Below the pieces are notes generated by a model that worked only from the letters and a program-made list of their open reading frames with translations, did no database searches and had not been told where the DNA came from. From contig OX459108.1 in NCBI GenBank assembly GCA_949775045.1, positions 13,105,711-13,169,710 on the forward strand: 64,000 bases of DNA, given 5' to 3'. Both the position numbers and the translations under genes were made by a program. Positions 10,735-20,959 of the stretch are shown in pieces. Each line of letters begins with the position of its first letter. Positions within the stretch are counted from its first letter, which is position 1. The DNA is from Metridium senile. Taxonomy: Eukaryota > Cnidaria > Anthozoa > Actiniaria > Metridiidae.

Positions 10735-12140
10735 ACTTTCCATGCGAATTATGCTTAAATGCGCTATTTATGCGCATAGATAATATTAATTATAATGATA
10801 TAGAATTTATATAGCGCACCTTCAACTGATGCGAAATGTGTTCAAATGCGCTATATAGTGAATATTGATTATAATGATATGGAATTTATATAGCAAACTT
10901 TCCATGCGAAATATGCTCAAATGCGCTATATAGTGAACAGGGGAACAGTTAAAATTCCACAAACCCGCACCAAAAGAACAGCAAACTCCTTCATAATTAT
11001 TAAAGCCAGCAGACAATATAACAACGAACTCACTGAAACCAGCAAATAATATCCTTATACCAATTACAATTAACTTTATATATATATATTTATTCATTTT
11101 CATTCCTTACAATATTTTATATACTTATACTATCATAGATCTCTATCATCGAAATTATTGTACATATTGTTATATTATATCTATTATATTAATATATTAT
11201 ACTACCAATGTATTTTAGACTTATAGTCTACCATGTTGGATAATAAAGTTATTATTATTATTTTATTTTTTTAATCATAATGATATAATGGAATTTATAT
11301 AGCAAACTTTCTATGCGAAATTAAATATGTTCGAATGCGCTATATAGCTAATATTAATTTAATGATATGGAATTTATATAGCAAACTTTCTATGCGAAAT
11401 TAAATATGTTCGAATGCGCTATATAGCTAATATTAATTTAATGATATGGAATTTATATAGCAAACTTTCTATGCGAAATTAAATATGTTCGAATGTTAAT
11501 ATTAATTATAATGATATGGAATTTATATATCAAACTTTCCATGTAAAATATGTTCAAATGCGCTATATAGCTAATATTAATTTAATGATATGGAATATAT
11601 ATAGCAAACTTTCTATGCGAAATTAAATATGTTCGAATGTTAATATTAATTATAATGATATGGAATTTATATATCAAACTTTCCATGTAAAATATGTTCA
11701 AATGCGCTATATAGCTAATATTAATTTAATGATATGGAATATATATAGCAAACTTTCTATGCGAAATTAAATATGTTCGAATGTTAATATTAATTATAAT
11801 GATATGGAATTTATATATCAAACTTTCCATGTAAAATATGTTCGAATGCGCTATATAGCTAATATTAATTTAATGATATGGAATATATATAGCAAACTTT
11901 CTATGCGAAATTAAATATGTTCGAATGTTAATATTAATTATAATGATATGGAATTTATATATCAAACTTTCCATGCGAAATATGCTCAAATGCGCTATAT
12001 AGTGAATATCAATGATAATGATATGGAATTTATATATCAAACTTTAATTCTATGCGAAATATATCTCACGGTTTAAATGCGCTATATAGTGAACATTAAT
12101 TATAATGATATGGAATTTATATAGCAAACTTTCCATGCGA
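10735..12140. repeat. AT-rich satellite with ATGGAATTTATATAGCAAAC units
   Basis: Units of about 80 bp contain GATATGGAATTTATATAGC, AAACTTTCTATGCGAAA, a TATGTTCGAATGCGC block and GCTATATAGC. From about 11450 to 11990 they combine into a higher-order unit of about 145 bp repeated at least three times, alternating a TATGCGAAATTAAA form with a CCATGTAAAATATG form. A foreign block (10937-11260) ending AATAAAGTTATTATTATTA interrupts the array. Confidence 0.85.
10937..11262 (+). mobile_element. Non-LTR-like 3' end inserted in the satellite
   Basis: This block breaks the satellite and ends TTGGATAATAAAGTTATTATTATT, a poly-A-signal-like motif followed by a short ATT repeat, as at other LINE tails in this window. 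No RT motifs are readable, so assignment to a LINE is inference from the tail. Confidence 0.45.
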
Positions 12141-13074
12141 AATGTCTGGTTAGTCAGTGCGGTGAGTATATTTCGAATCAGCCAGCTGCTTTTTACGTCC
12201 CCAGTAGTTCTACGCAGGTTAGTGAGCGTTGTGTGGCGGAAGGGACGCTCAACTTTAACGTCGTAATCCAAGAAGAAGACGAATTCTAAACAATTATCAG
12301 GTGGAAAATCAGCACATTTTTTGGAGTTGAACCGATTAATCTGTTTTTGCTTTCAATTCGAAGAAAAACTAGCGCCCGAATGTTAGAAAGTTTGCGTCAT
12401 TTTAAAAATACCTTATTTAAATGCGTCGTACTTCCAGACTCGTTGTCTGCTGCATTTGGCTGCAGTTTGGCATCTCCATTGAGTTTAAAACTTACGTTCG
12501 AATGGTCAGTAAGTACAACGTTTTGCAGGAATCATGTGATATAGCATTCACTTTTAGTCGCCGACTCATTTGTTCTAGTGAAAAAATACCACTGTCTTGT
12601 CGTGAATGTTAATTGCTATCGGCCCCTTTGAGCCTACTTCGGACGAAAACGTACGTTCGAAACGTTAGCAAGTAGTACCACTGCCGTTGTTTTGGTTGCT
12701 GTAATGATTTGATAAAGTATCTAAATATTTCTTAGTATGATTATAATTGTTTCGCTCGAACAAGAATATTTGTTTTTCGTAACTGTGAATTGCTGTATGC
12801 CCCTTTGGTGCTAGAACATACTTTCAAATCTCAGTGAGCACGACATTTCATTTTGTTCTGGCTAAATATTTGTTTTTGTTAACTGTAAATTGCTGTAAGT
12901 CATTGGTGCTAAAGCATACATCCAAATCGTAGTAAGCACGACCGTTCAGTATAATAGAGCCATGTAGTGTGCATATTTAATCATGAACCGGAATTCGATC
13001 GAAGAATAATATTAGTTTTTGTTATATCTGTATAAAGTTACATCATTTACCTTCTAGTACCGTTCGTTAATTTC
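12141..13074. repeat. Unassigned region with diverged repeats
   Basis: From about 12600 to 12960 a block of AATTGCTGT..GCCCCTTTG-type sequence recurs about three times with heavy divergence, each with a CATAC-TTC-AAATC-GTAAGCACGAC variant. No intact gene. The stretch may be the body of the element whose tail follows at 13075. Confidence 0.45.
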
Positions 13075-13140
13075 TTGTGGGCTTTATCCCTGCCTAACGT
13101 AGTGTGGCGAATCTTGTCAAATAAATAAATAAATAAATTC
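13075..13140 (+). mobile_element. LINE-type 3' tail with (AAAT)n
   Basis: GGGCTTTATCCCTGCCTAACG, then GTCAAATAAATAAATAAATAAAT. The short tetranucleotide tail after a conserved-looking 3' end is typical of CR1/L2-like retrotransposons. Confidence 0.5.
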
Positions 13141-13633
13141 AAAATCGTTTTCGTCAACACTGAATTTCATTTAAAAAAACGCATTCAACAATTCTTTTTT
13201 ATATTTAATTAACTCGCAAGTTTCCATGTTTGGTCTAGCGGGATTTGAGTGTCTTTTGAAATAGTAATTTGTAAAACGTTTAACTCTTATCTTAGTTATT
13301 GTAAATATCTAATCCCAAGAAGGTTGGATATTTTAGCAAAGTATATTTGTCACTTGACCACGTATAACATGATTTAATAATACTAACAATAAACGTTATT
13401 AGTATTCCCAACTGGGTTTTTCGATACTAATTTACAATAGATTTAAAAATGTCTGAAATCTAATATTATCTTATTTAATGCTAACTTAGATATATAAAAA
13501 TGAGAAATAAAGAAACCAGTTTTACCGTGTCTTTTGAGAATATTCTAGATTGTTTCTCTTTATATGTTGTAGCTACTTGACTTATCTGGCAGCTACTATA
13601 TAGTGTAAAAATAAAATATTAATGATAATAAAT
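13141..13633. other. No gene seen
   Basis: AT-rich sequence without coding signature, tandem repeat or clear inverted repeat. Confidence 0.4.
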
Positions 13634-13763
13634 GGAAACTAGCGAGTAAACTAGTATAGGCTGCGTCGGTGTTTGATGTAAATGGTAAGTAATAGAATGA
13701 AATTTGTAACACTGTAAAAAATGTTGACTTTACTGGCGTTTCGAGCTTTAACCCTTCGTCGGA
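13634..13763 (-). mobile_element. CGAAACGTC-type repeat, near full length
   Basis: It reads GGAAACTAGCGAGTAAACTA at the left and TTCGAGCTTTAACCCTTCGTCGG at the right. On the - strand it runs from the CCGACGAAGGG end to ACTCGCTAGTTTCC. Same unit as 38150-38290. Confidence 0.85.
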
Positions 13764-13919
13764 TAATAATAATGATTTAAATAAAAGCATATTTCAAAAC
13801 AGCCAGCCTCTTGAGATCTGCATGCATTTACAATTATCATGTATTGAATCAGTAAACTGGATATTCTCACGAAATATATCATTTATATATCAAGTTGAGA
13901 TTATTATAAAAATAGTGAT

Positions 13920-14146
13920 ATAATGATAATAATAGCGATCATCATTATTATTATTTTAGTGCCGGTAACGATATTGATGTCATGATGATTATTGTGATGA
14001 AAAAAAAGATTATTATCATGATGATGATGATGATAATAATTGCGGATGATGGTAATGATAACGATGTTTTTGTAATTATTGCTTGTTGCTGCGGTTGTTG
14101 ATGATGTTGATAATCATATCATGATGATATATTGATTATGATTATA

Positions 14147-14196
<50 letters not shown>

Positions 14197-14520
14197 GATA
14201 ATTATGATGATGATGATGATTATTATTATTATGATGATGATGATTATGTTGTTGATGATGATTAATATTATTGTTATAATTATTATTATGATGATTATGT
14301 TGTTCAGTGATGATGATTATTATTATTATCATTATGATGATGATGTTGTTGTTGATGATGATAATCATGATAAGATATTGATGTTGATGATTATGATTAT
14401 GATATAATGCTGATTCTAACTAGTATGCTGATTATGATGACGATGATGACGATAAAAATGAAAATGATGATGATAAGAGCAATAACGATATTGATAATTA
14501 CAATAATGATGAGTATTAAT
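13920..14520. repeat. GAT/ATT trinucleotide-rich array
   Basis: Mixed GAT, ATT and GTT triplets with a pure (ATT)n core at 14145-14195. Open frames of poly-Ile/Met on one strand and poly-Asn/His on the other are artefacts of the repeat. Confidence 0.9.
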
Positions 14521-15239
14521 CTCCATCTTCTGCAGAATTCAAATTTGTTTCATTTCAATCTGTTTAATTTCAATTGATACCGCATTAATTTCCTATTCTC
14601 TAAAATATATATCTTTTGTTATCTCAAGTCATATACAATATCCTAAATCCCCCCAAGGAGCCGAATACATGCAAAATCCATTGGCAGTCTAAAGCACTGC
14701 GGGATTCGCAAAAAAATTGCCAACTTTTACCTAGCAATAATTTTCCTAATTTTTATTTTTTTATTTAAACCTCTATTTTACTCTGTGTTTTCTCCAAGAG
14801 TTGTGCTCATCGCATCGCACACTACTGATTTACAATATGTATGGAGTTTTTAAGGAATATGTTTTTCTAATTTAAGGATACCGTTGTTGGCCATTATCAT
14901 TGGTAGCCATTTACATATGTTATACACAACAGTGTGACGTTCGTAAGCCTTGTGCACTTATTCAATGTTATTAAAGGTGTCATTTTTTACTCAAATTTCA
15001 TTCAAACATTATTTATAGATTTGGAACTGCTAAAGTGTCGGACTATTGGTCAACTGATGCTTAGCTAAACGAGGAACTGGCCTTCGAAACGTAAGTAGGA
15101 ACATATAGATACGCTTTGTGCAAATTCACTTATGGATATTTGCGCTTAGTTATAAGTGAATAAATTATTATTAATATTTTCTACAGTTATACTGTAAAAC
15201 TCTTTGTGTTTCAAACCAATAATTAAATGTAATAAGGCT
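14521..15239. other. No gene seen
   Basis: Unique-looking AT-rich sequence. At 15030-15100, CTGATGCTTAGCTAAACGAGG followed by CTTCGAAACGTAAG distantly recalls the hammerhead-like repeats, but the stems do not form. Confidence 0.35.
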
Positions 15240-15645
15240 ACTTCAAATATTCTCAATAGTGGGGATTAGAGAGCTATTAAACGTTCAAAATGTAAATAAT
15301 AACATACTTAGGCACGCTTTGTATAGCCCAAAATATCTAAAGAAATAAGCGGCTCTCAAATGTATTTCATATATTCTCATAGTTTGTATTAAAGAGCTAT
15401 TAAACGTTCGAAAAGTAAGTCAGAACATACTAAAACACGTTCAGTACAGCCAAGAAATGGTAAAAGAAATAAGTCCATTTCAATTTATTTCAAATATTCT
15501 CAATAGTGTGGATTAGAGAGCTATTTAAAAACGTTCGAAATGTAAGTAAGCCTACTTAGACGCGTTTTGCACAGCCAAAAACATTGAAAGAAATAAGCCT
15601 CAAATTTACTTCAAATATTCTCAATATTTTGGATTGGTTTTCACT
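15240..15645. repeat. Diverged tandem repeat, about 115-bp unit
   Basis: About four units each contain ATTAGAGAGCTATT, AACGTTCGAAATGTAAGT, ACATACTTAGACGCG, CAGCCAAAA and GAAATAAG, then TTCAAATATTCTCA. The units differ by many substitutions, so the array is old. Confidence 0.75.
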
Positions 15646-16045
15646 AAAAAATGATGGTATAGCCGAAGAAGCTTACGTGAGAAAATAAAGTAAGAAATTG
15701 TTTTCTAGAGTTCAATGTTAAAGCTCTTAAAGTTTAGACGCATTGATTGATTCATTTACAAATACTAGAAAGGCAGATGACTGACAGTTGGCAAAAAAAG
15801 AAAGAAAAAAAAGCGAAACTGACTGAGTGTTTGAGACGCAGTTTTTTGACACTAAAAGAAGACTAAACAATTAGTAAAGCTACATGAACGAGAACCAACT
15901 TACGAAACAACAATAAGGAAATAATTTAGTGTGTGTAGATTAATCATCACGCACTTATGAAGAACGGAAAAATAGAAGTGCCATTTTGTACTTAAATTTA
16001 CTTCAAGTATTGTTTGGAAGCAAGTTGTCAACCGGAAAATACTCG

Positions 16046-16047
16046 TA

Positions 16048-16112
<65 letters not shown>

Positions 16113-16163
16113 GATAGATAGATATGTAAGTAAGTAAATAAATAGGTAAGTAAGTAAATATAA
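16046..16163. repeat. (AAGT)n microsatellite with AGAT/AAAT interruptions
   Basis: Pure AAGT for about 65 bp, then GATA and AAAT variants. A CGAAACGTC-type repeat follows immediately at 16166, and further AAGT units lie beyond it (16290-16350), so that repeat appears to have been inserted into the array. Confidence 0.9.
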
Positions 16164-16165
16164 AT

Positions 16166-16296
16166 GGAAACTAGCGAGTAAACTAGTATAGGCTGCGTCA
16201 GTGTTTGATATAAACGATAGGTAATAGAATGAAATTTGTAACACCGTAAAAACTTTGACTTAATTTTACTGACGTTTCGAGCTTTAGCCCTTCGTA
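16166..16296 (-). mobile_element. CGAAACGTC-type repeat inserted in an AAGT microsatellite
   Basis: It spans GGAAACTAGCGAGTAAACTA to GAGCTTTAGCCCTTCG, with AAGTAAAT on the left and TAAGTAAG on the right. The flanking microsatellite gives a clean view of both ends. The right end is cut at ...CCCTTCG, one step short of the CCGACGA part. Confidence 0.85.
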
Positions 16297-17619
16297 AGTA
16301 AGAAAATATGTAAGAAAGTCAGAAAGTAAATAAGTAAGTAAGTAAAAAAGTATGGTAACGTACCAAACATCAGTCAGTATAATTCTGTTAACGTTTGAAG
16401 GTTATATACGATAAGTTTTTCGTCCCAGTTTTTCGTATTTAATTTATGTTTTTTTAAATATTTTGGTTTCGCAATCAGCATAACATGTAACTTTTTTAAT
16501 TTTTATCTATGTTTTTTTGTTCAAATAAGAGAAAGGTTTTGACCATGGCTACGAACTTGGCCAATAAAAATGTTAACAAATAAAACTAGACCCACCAAAA
16601 TCATTAAAACAAGGAAAAATCTAGACGCGCCGAAAAAAACAATGTTATTCTAACAATTTCAAATTACTAAAAACGAGGGAGCAAAAAGTAGAAAAACGAA
16701 GATGATGATGGCCGTTTAACTCAAGTCAACTTACGTTTAAAATATAGAGCAAGAGACATCATAAAAGAGATAGAGGAGAAAATAATTATCGCCTTTTTTT
16801 GATAGCTATAACCGTCAAATGACTCGAAGCGCTGAAGATGCGTTTCACAGCTATTTCTCGGCCGTTTTGTCCAAATTTGTTTTGTTTTTGTTTAGCTTTT
16901 TGTTTTTGTTTCGATTTAATCTTCTTGTATTTGTTTTAATTTGATGTTATTTTTTTTTCTATCTCGGTCTGATGTTGGTTTGGGTTTGGGTTTCGAAAAA
17001 TGTCTGGCTTCGCAGATTCAATCACTACTGAGCCGTCGGCTTTTTTTAACAAAGTTAAATTTTGACCAGTGCCATTCCAAAGCTACTGATTTGCTTTCAT
17101 GTAGCTACATGAATCCAACCGCTGGTTTTCGTGACGTCTGTCTTTGTATATAGTAGAGCAAATGCAGCTAAACCATAAAATAATATCAAGTAAATTCTAA
17201 CAAATAGTCACTATTTGATGACTAATTGTTGCTACTAGCAAACATTAAAAGCGTGCAACATAAATAGTATTCTGATTCACACCGGTATCACTGTACTCAT
17301 GTATGAGAATTGGAGAAAACCTGGCTCCGCTATGCAAGAACAATTACTATCCTCGTGCGCAGGAGACCGGATAATAATATTCCGAAATACCTCAAAATAT
17401 ACCCCATACTCAAAACTCAACCCAAAACTGAAACCCCAAACTTAAAGCCCAAATCTCAAAACAGATATTACTTATGGTAGAGTGGACTCTTTTACCCATA
17501 CTCAGAAACCAGAAACATGGAACATGTGAAAATTGTAGAGGAAAATCACCGGGGGCTCGTGCTCACAAGCTAATCGATATAAATATTACAAGCGTAACAC
17601 GAAATTCCAAACGGAACTA
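16297..17619. other. No gene; one MITE-like end
   Basis: At 17154-17240 a fragment starting TAGAGCAAATGCAGCTAAACC recurs at 20811. A 70-residue open frame at 16941 has no recognisable domain. A run of CCCAAAACTG/AACCCCAAAC-type short repeats lies at 17400-17460. Confidence 0.4.
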
Positions 17620-17772
17620 CTGTCATCCCCTGAGCCACTTGAAGCAGACAAGCTGCGTCATGTAGAAGGTTGTCACAAACGGATCATGAAAGAGAAAGAG
17701 CAAAAAAGGCTTAACAGTCGCAGCAAAAGAAGACGTTTTAGCATAGGCGGGTTGGCTCAGGGGATGACAGCC
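17620..17772. repeat. Inverted repeat around a 120-bp loop
   Basis: CTGTCATCCCCTGAGCC at about 17621 is the exact inverse of GGCTCAGGGGATGACAG at about 17756. The interior is not obviously coding. It could be a small foldback element next to the minisatellite. Confidence 0.65.
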
Positions 17773-17867
17773 TTGAGCATCAGTAATCCGACTAGGGCAT
17801 TAGACACCCTTTCAAGACTGTCATCCTAGAGCGGGAAGGGGCCAGGGCCAGGGTTAATAAAAGCAAG

Positions 17868-18682
17868 CAACTCAATAAAACCAAGTTTTATGAGGCAAAA
17901 CACAATGTAACAAAGCACTCGGCAAACAGATTGCGAGGCAAGTCAAGGCCAAATAAATAGCAACTCAATAAAACCGAGGCAAAGCACAATGAAACAAAGC
18001 ACTCGGCGAACAGATTGCGAGGCAAAAAAATGTAATAAAGGCCAAATAAAAAAGAACTCAATAAAACCGAAGTTTTATGAGGCAAAGCCGGCAATGAAAC
18101 AAAGCACTCGGCAAACAGATTGCGAGGCAAAAATATGTAATAAAGGCCAAATAAATAGCAACTCAATAAAACCGAAGTTTCCAGTATGAGGCAATGCAAC
18201 AAAGCACTCGGCAAACAGATTGCGAGGCAAAAAATGTAATAAAGGCCAAATAAAAAGCAACTCAATAAAACCGAAGTTTTATGAGGCAAAGCCGGCAAAT
18301 GTAACAAAGCACTCGGCAAACAGATTGCGAGGCAAAAAATGTAATAAAGGCCAAATAAATAGCAACTCAATAAAACCGAAGTTTTATGAGGCAAAGCCGG
18401 CAATGAAACAAAGCACTCGGCAAACAGATTGCGAGGCAAAAAATGTAATAAAGGCCAAATAAAAAGCAACTCAATAAAACCGAAGTTTTATGAGGCAAAG
18501 CCGGCAAATGTAACAAAGCACTCGGCAAACAGATTGCGAGGCAAAAAATGTAATAAAGGCCAAATAAATAGCAACTCAATAAAACCGAAGTTTTATGAGG
18601 CAAAGCCGGCAATGAAACAAAGCACTCGGCAAACAGATTGCGAGACAAAAAAATGTAATCAAGGCCAAATAAATAGCAACTG
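17868..18682. repeat. Minisatellite, about 100-bp unit, about eight copies
   Basis: The unit contains ACAAAGCACTCGGCAAACAG, a TTGCGAGGCAAAAAATGTAA block, a TAAAGGCCAAATAAATAGCA block and CTCAATAAAACCGAAGTTTT. Copies differ by small indels, such as AATGAAACA versus AAATGTAACA, that alternate and suggest a two-unit higher-order repeat. The peptides it gives on both strands are repeat artefacts. Its last unit runs into the LINE sequence that begins near 18690. Confidence 0.9.
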
Positions 18683-18693
18683 CATCATTTTTT

Positions 18694-19902
18694 ATGGACT
18701 GCATCATCAAAACTACGTCTCATGCGAACATTTTAAAATATACAAGCACGAGCATGAGGTTATACCGTTATGTCAAACCCGCTGTGCTCAGAAAGATCGA
18801 TCCTCGTCAGTTCGGTACAATCCCTAACTCTAGTACCACTGAGGCGCTTATAAGTATGGTTCACGAGTGGAACAGTTCAACAGATGGAAATGGCACCTCT
18901 GTTAGGGTGGTGCTTTTCGACTTTAAAAAAGCCTTTGACCTTATTGACCATCACATCCTGGTAAAAAAATTACACTCCTTTGATTTGCCTGATGCAGTTA
19001 TTGTTTGGATATCTGATTTCCTGACACAAAGATATCAACGGGTCAAACTCAGCCAAGATTGTTTCTCTGAGTGGGGTGCTATTCCAGCCGGAGTCCCCCA
19101 AGGGACAAAATTAGGTCCCTGGCTTTTTATCGTCATGATTAACGACCTTGACATACCTGGTATTAACCTTTGGAAGTATGTCGATGATACCACGATCTCT
19201 GAAGTTATCCCCAAGGGAAAAGGTAGCAGCATCCAGACCGCTGTAGACACCTTTGCTTCGTGTGCCGTTTTAGACAAGTTTCAGCTAAATGAGAGCAAAT
19301 GCAAAGAGCTGAGAATCACCTTCAGTCGCACAGGGTCATTAAATCCTGACCCTATTGTCATCAATGGTAAAGAAATTGACGTCGTCTCTCACACTAAGAT
19401 TCTGGGTCTACATATTTCAAACGACCTTAAGTGGAATCACCATATCGACGAAATTACTAAGAAAGTGAGGAAGCGCCTCTATTGTTTAAGACAACTAAAG
19501 CGCTCAAGCCTTGGCTCCAACGAACTTGTGAATTTTTATCGTACATGTATTCGCCCGCTTACTGAATATGCCTCTCCAGTGTACCACGACAGTCTACCAG
19601 CTTACCTGTCTCAAGATCTTGAAGCATTGCAGAAAAGGGCTCTGCGAATTATTTTCCCGTCTTTTTCATACGAAGACGCCCTTGAGAAAGCTAGCCTTAC
19701 AACTCTATCATACCGACGACAACTACTTACCGATAAGCTCTTCAAGAACACTATGGACAATAAAGACAGTAAACTTTATAAGTTATTACCAAAGTCTAAT
19801 CTTTCCAAGTATAACTTAAGGAGGACTCATACTTTTAATCCAGTTTTTAAGACCAACAGATTTCGAAACAGTTTTATAATTTCCAATTCACTTAAGGCTT
19901 AG
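18694..19902 (+). CDS. Reverse transcriptase of a 5'-truncated CR1/L2-like LINE
   Basis: The 402-codon open frame copies element RNA into DNA at a nicked target site. Motif A (LFDFKKAFD, about residues 74-82), motif B (PAGVPQGTKLG, 131-141) and the catalytic YVDD (162-165) are present. They are followed by the thumb-like segment TKILGLHISNDLKWN and the C-terminal region with FYRTCIRPLTEYASPVYH, common in CR1/Rex/L2-type elements. The first 20-25 codons do not look like RT. The endonuclease and upstream RT segments are missing, so the copy is 5'-truncated. The frame is otherwise intact, which suggests a fairly recent insertion. The 3' part ends in a CTAT tail at 20060-20082. Confidence 0.9.
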   Translation: MDCIIKTTSHANILKYTSTSMRLYRYVKPAVLRKIDPRQFGTIPNSSTTEALISMVHEWNSSTDGNGTSVRVVLFDFKKAFDLIDHHILVKKLHSFDLPDAVIVWISDFLTQRYQRVKLSQDCFSEWGAIPAGVPQGTKLGPWLFIVMINDLDIPGINLWKYVDDTTISEVIPKGKGSSIQTAVDTFASCAVLDKFQLNESKCKELRITFSRTGSLNPDPIVINGKEIDVVSHTKILGLHISNDLKWNHHIDEITKKVRKRLYCLRQLKRSSLGSNELVNFYRTCIRPLTEYASPVYHDSLPAYLSQDLEALQKRALRIIFPSFSYEDALEKASLTTLSYRRQLLTDKLFKNTMDNKDSKLYKLLPKSNLSKYNLRRTHTFNPVFKTNRFRNSFIISNSLKA

Positions 19903-20082
19903 ACCTCCTTTTAAATATTACGACACATTTTATATTTTTACATATTTTACTATACCTTTATTGTATTTTTGTAACTTATTATTATTATACTATATTATAT
20001 ATTGTAAATATAACGTAATTCAACCGTAAGGTTGCTAAGTTTGTATATTAATAAACTATCTATCTATCTATCTATCTATACG
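19903..20082 (+). mobile_element. 3' UTR and (CTAT)n tail of the LINE
   Basis: AT-rich sequence ending TTGTATATTAATAAACTATC, then TATCTATC repeats. The motif NNCAACCGTAAGGTTGC just before it is a short hairpin. A similar 3' end (CAGCCTTCGTGCTGCAATG, then AATAAAACTATCTATC) stands at 27995-28057. Confidence 0.8.
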
Positions 20083-20348
20083 CAGAGCGATGAGATGACC
20101 GTGCGAGCTGGCTGTAGGTTTGACTAAACTAAGTAGTATGCTAGCTAATTCTCACACATTTACACTTAGTCTGGTGAGACCGCTGAGAATAGGACAGCTG
20201 TTGGGAATATCACGGTGGACCAGGCAAAGAGACTGACACAGTCCAAAAAGGAGTTCAGCAGAATAATCCACCAACGGTTCACTCTGGCTCTTCTTTGACT
20301 AGGTCAACAACAAAGAAAAGGAACTATAATGTACTGCTGGAATATTTA

Positions 20349-20657
20349 GGGGCTGTTTATATGGAACGAGTTATCCCTGCTAGCCAGGATAACTCTATTG
20401 TTTTGAATTCCCCGGGGAACTTTTTTATTCACTTGACTCTGAAGATGACTTCCGCACAGGATGTCGAAACGTCAGTCACATCAAACAGCCCTTCTGAGGG
20501 CTACATCCACCCGGATGATCCTATTACAAATATTGTTACTTCGACAAATATTGTTACTTCGATAAACATTCATTCACCTGGGTTCAGACCATTCAATACA
20601 AAACAATAGAGTTATCCCGGCTAGCAGGGACAACTTGCGTCCATATAAACAGCCCCT
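20349..20657. mobile_element. GGGGCTGTTTATATG MITE with a foreign centre
   Basis: The two arms match those of the palindrome at 8512-8649 (GGGGCTGTTTATATG, TATCCCTGCTAGCC, ACTCTATTGTTTTG). The short centre is replaced by about 190 bp that contain the hammerhead-like motif at 20434-20478 and a TATTGTTACTTCGA duplication. The arms still end at GGGGCTG...CAGCCCC. The MITE appears to have received an insertion or captured sequence. Confidence 0.8.
20434..20478 (+). ncRNA. Hammerhead-ribozyme-like fold
   Basis: Stem I pairs TGACT (20434-20438) exactly with AGTCA (20474-20478). The core CTGAAGA (20439-20445) is intact. Stem II can form from GAC.TCC with GGA.GTC around a GCACA loop. GAAA is at 20466-20469, then CGTC. 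As at 5831, stem III is the loop-less, self-complementary ACGT, so cleavage would need a dimer. The fold is read from sequence and is untested. Confidence 0.5.
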
Positions 20658-20959
20658 AATCATAAGCCCCAATAAAATGATAAGCTGTTTTCTTTTTTCA
20701 ATACTCGAAGGTCACATGTAGATGTAAACCAGGACGACTTCGAAGTGAACACTGATTTGGAAAAACTGTAAGTATCAAAAGCAAAATATTTGTATTTTTC
20801 ACACTAGTAGAGCAAATGCAGTTAAACCATGAAATGCAATCTAAGAAACTACTAACAAATAGTATTAAATAGTGATATTTTATGCTAATGCTATTGTTCC
20901 CTATTGTTTAATTAGAGTGAAGTCATTTAATGCAATGATGCGGTTGGCAGATAATTATG

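Noticed and set aside
17888..18648. Minus-strand 193-codon hydrophobic repeat protein
   Set aside because: It follows the 100-bp minisatellite exactly. Unit-length indels break the frame and no start or splice support exists.
20700..20775. Possible small exon ending GAAAAACTGTAAGT
   Set aside because: A donor-like site exists but no convincing acceptor, partner exon or recognisable peptide was found.
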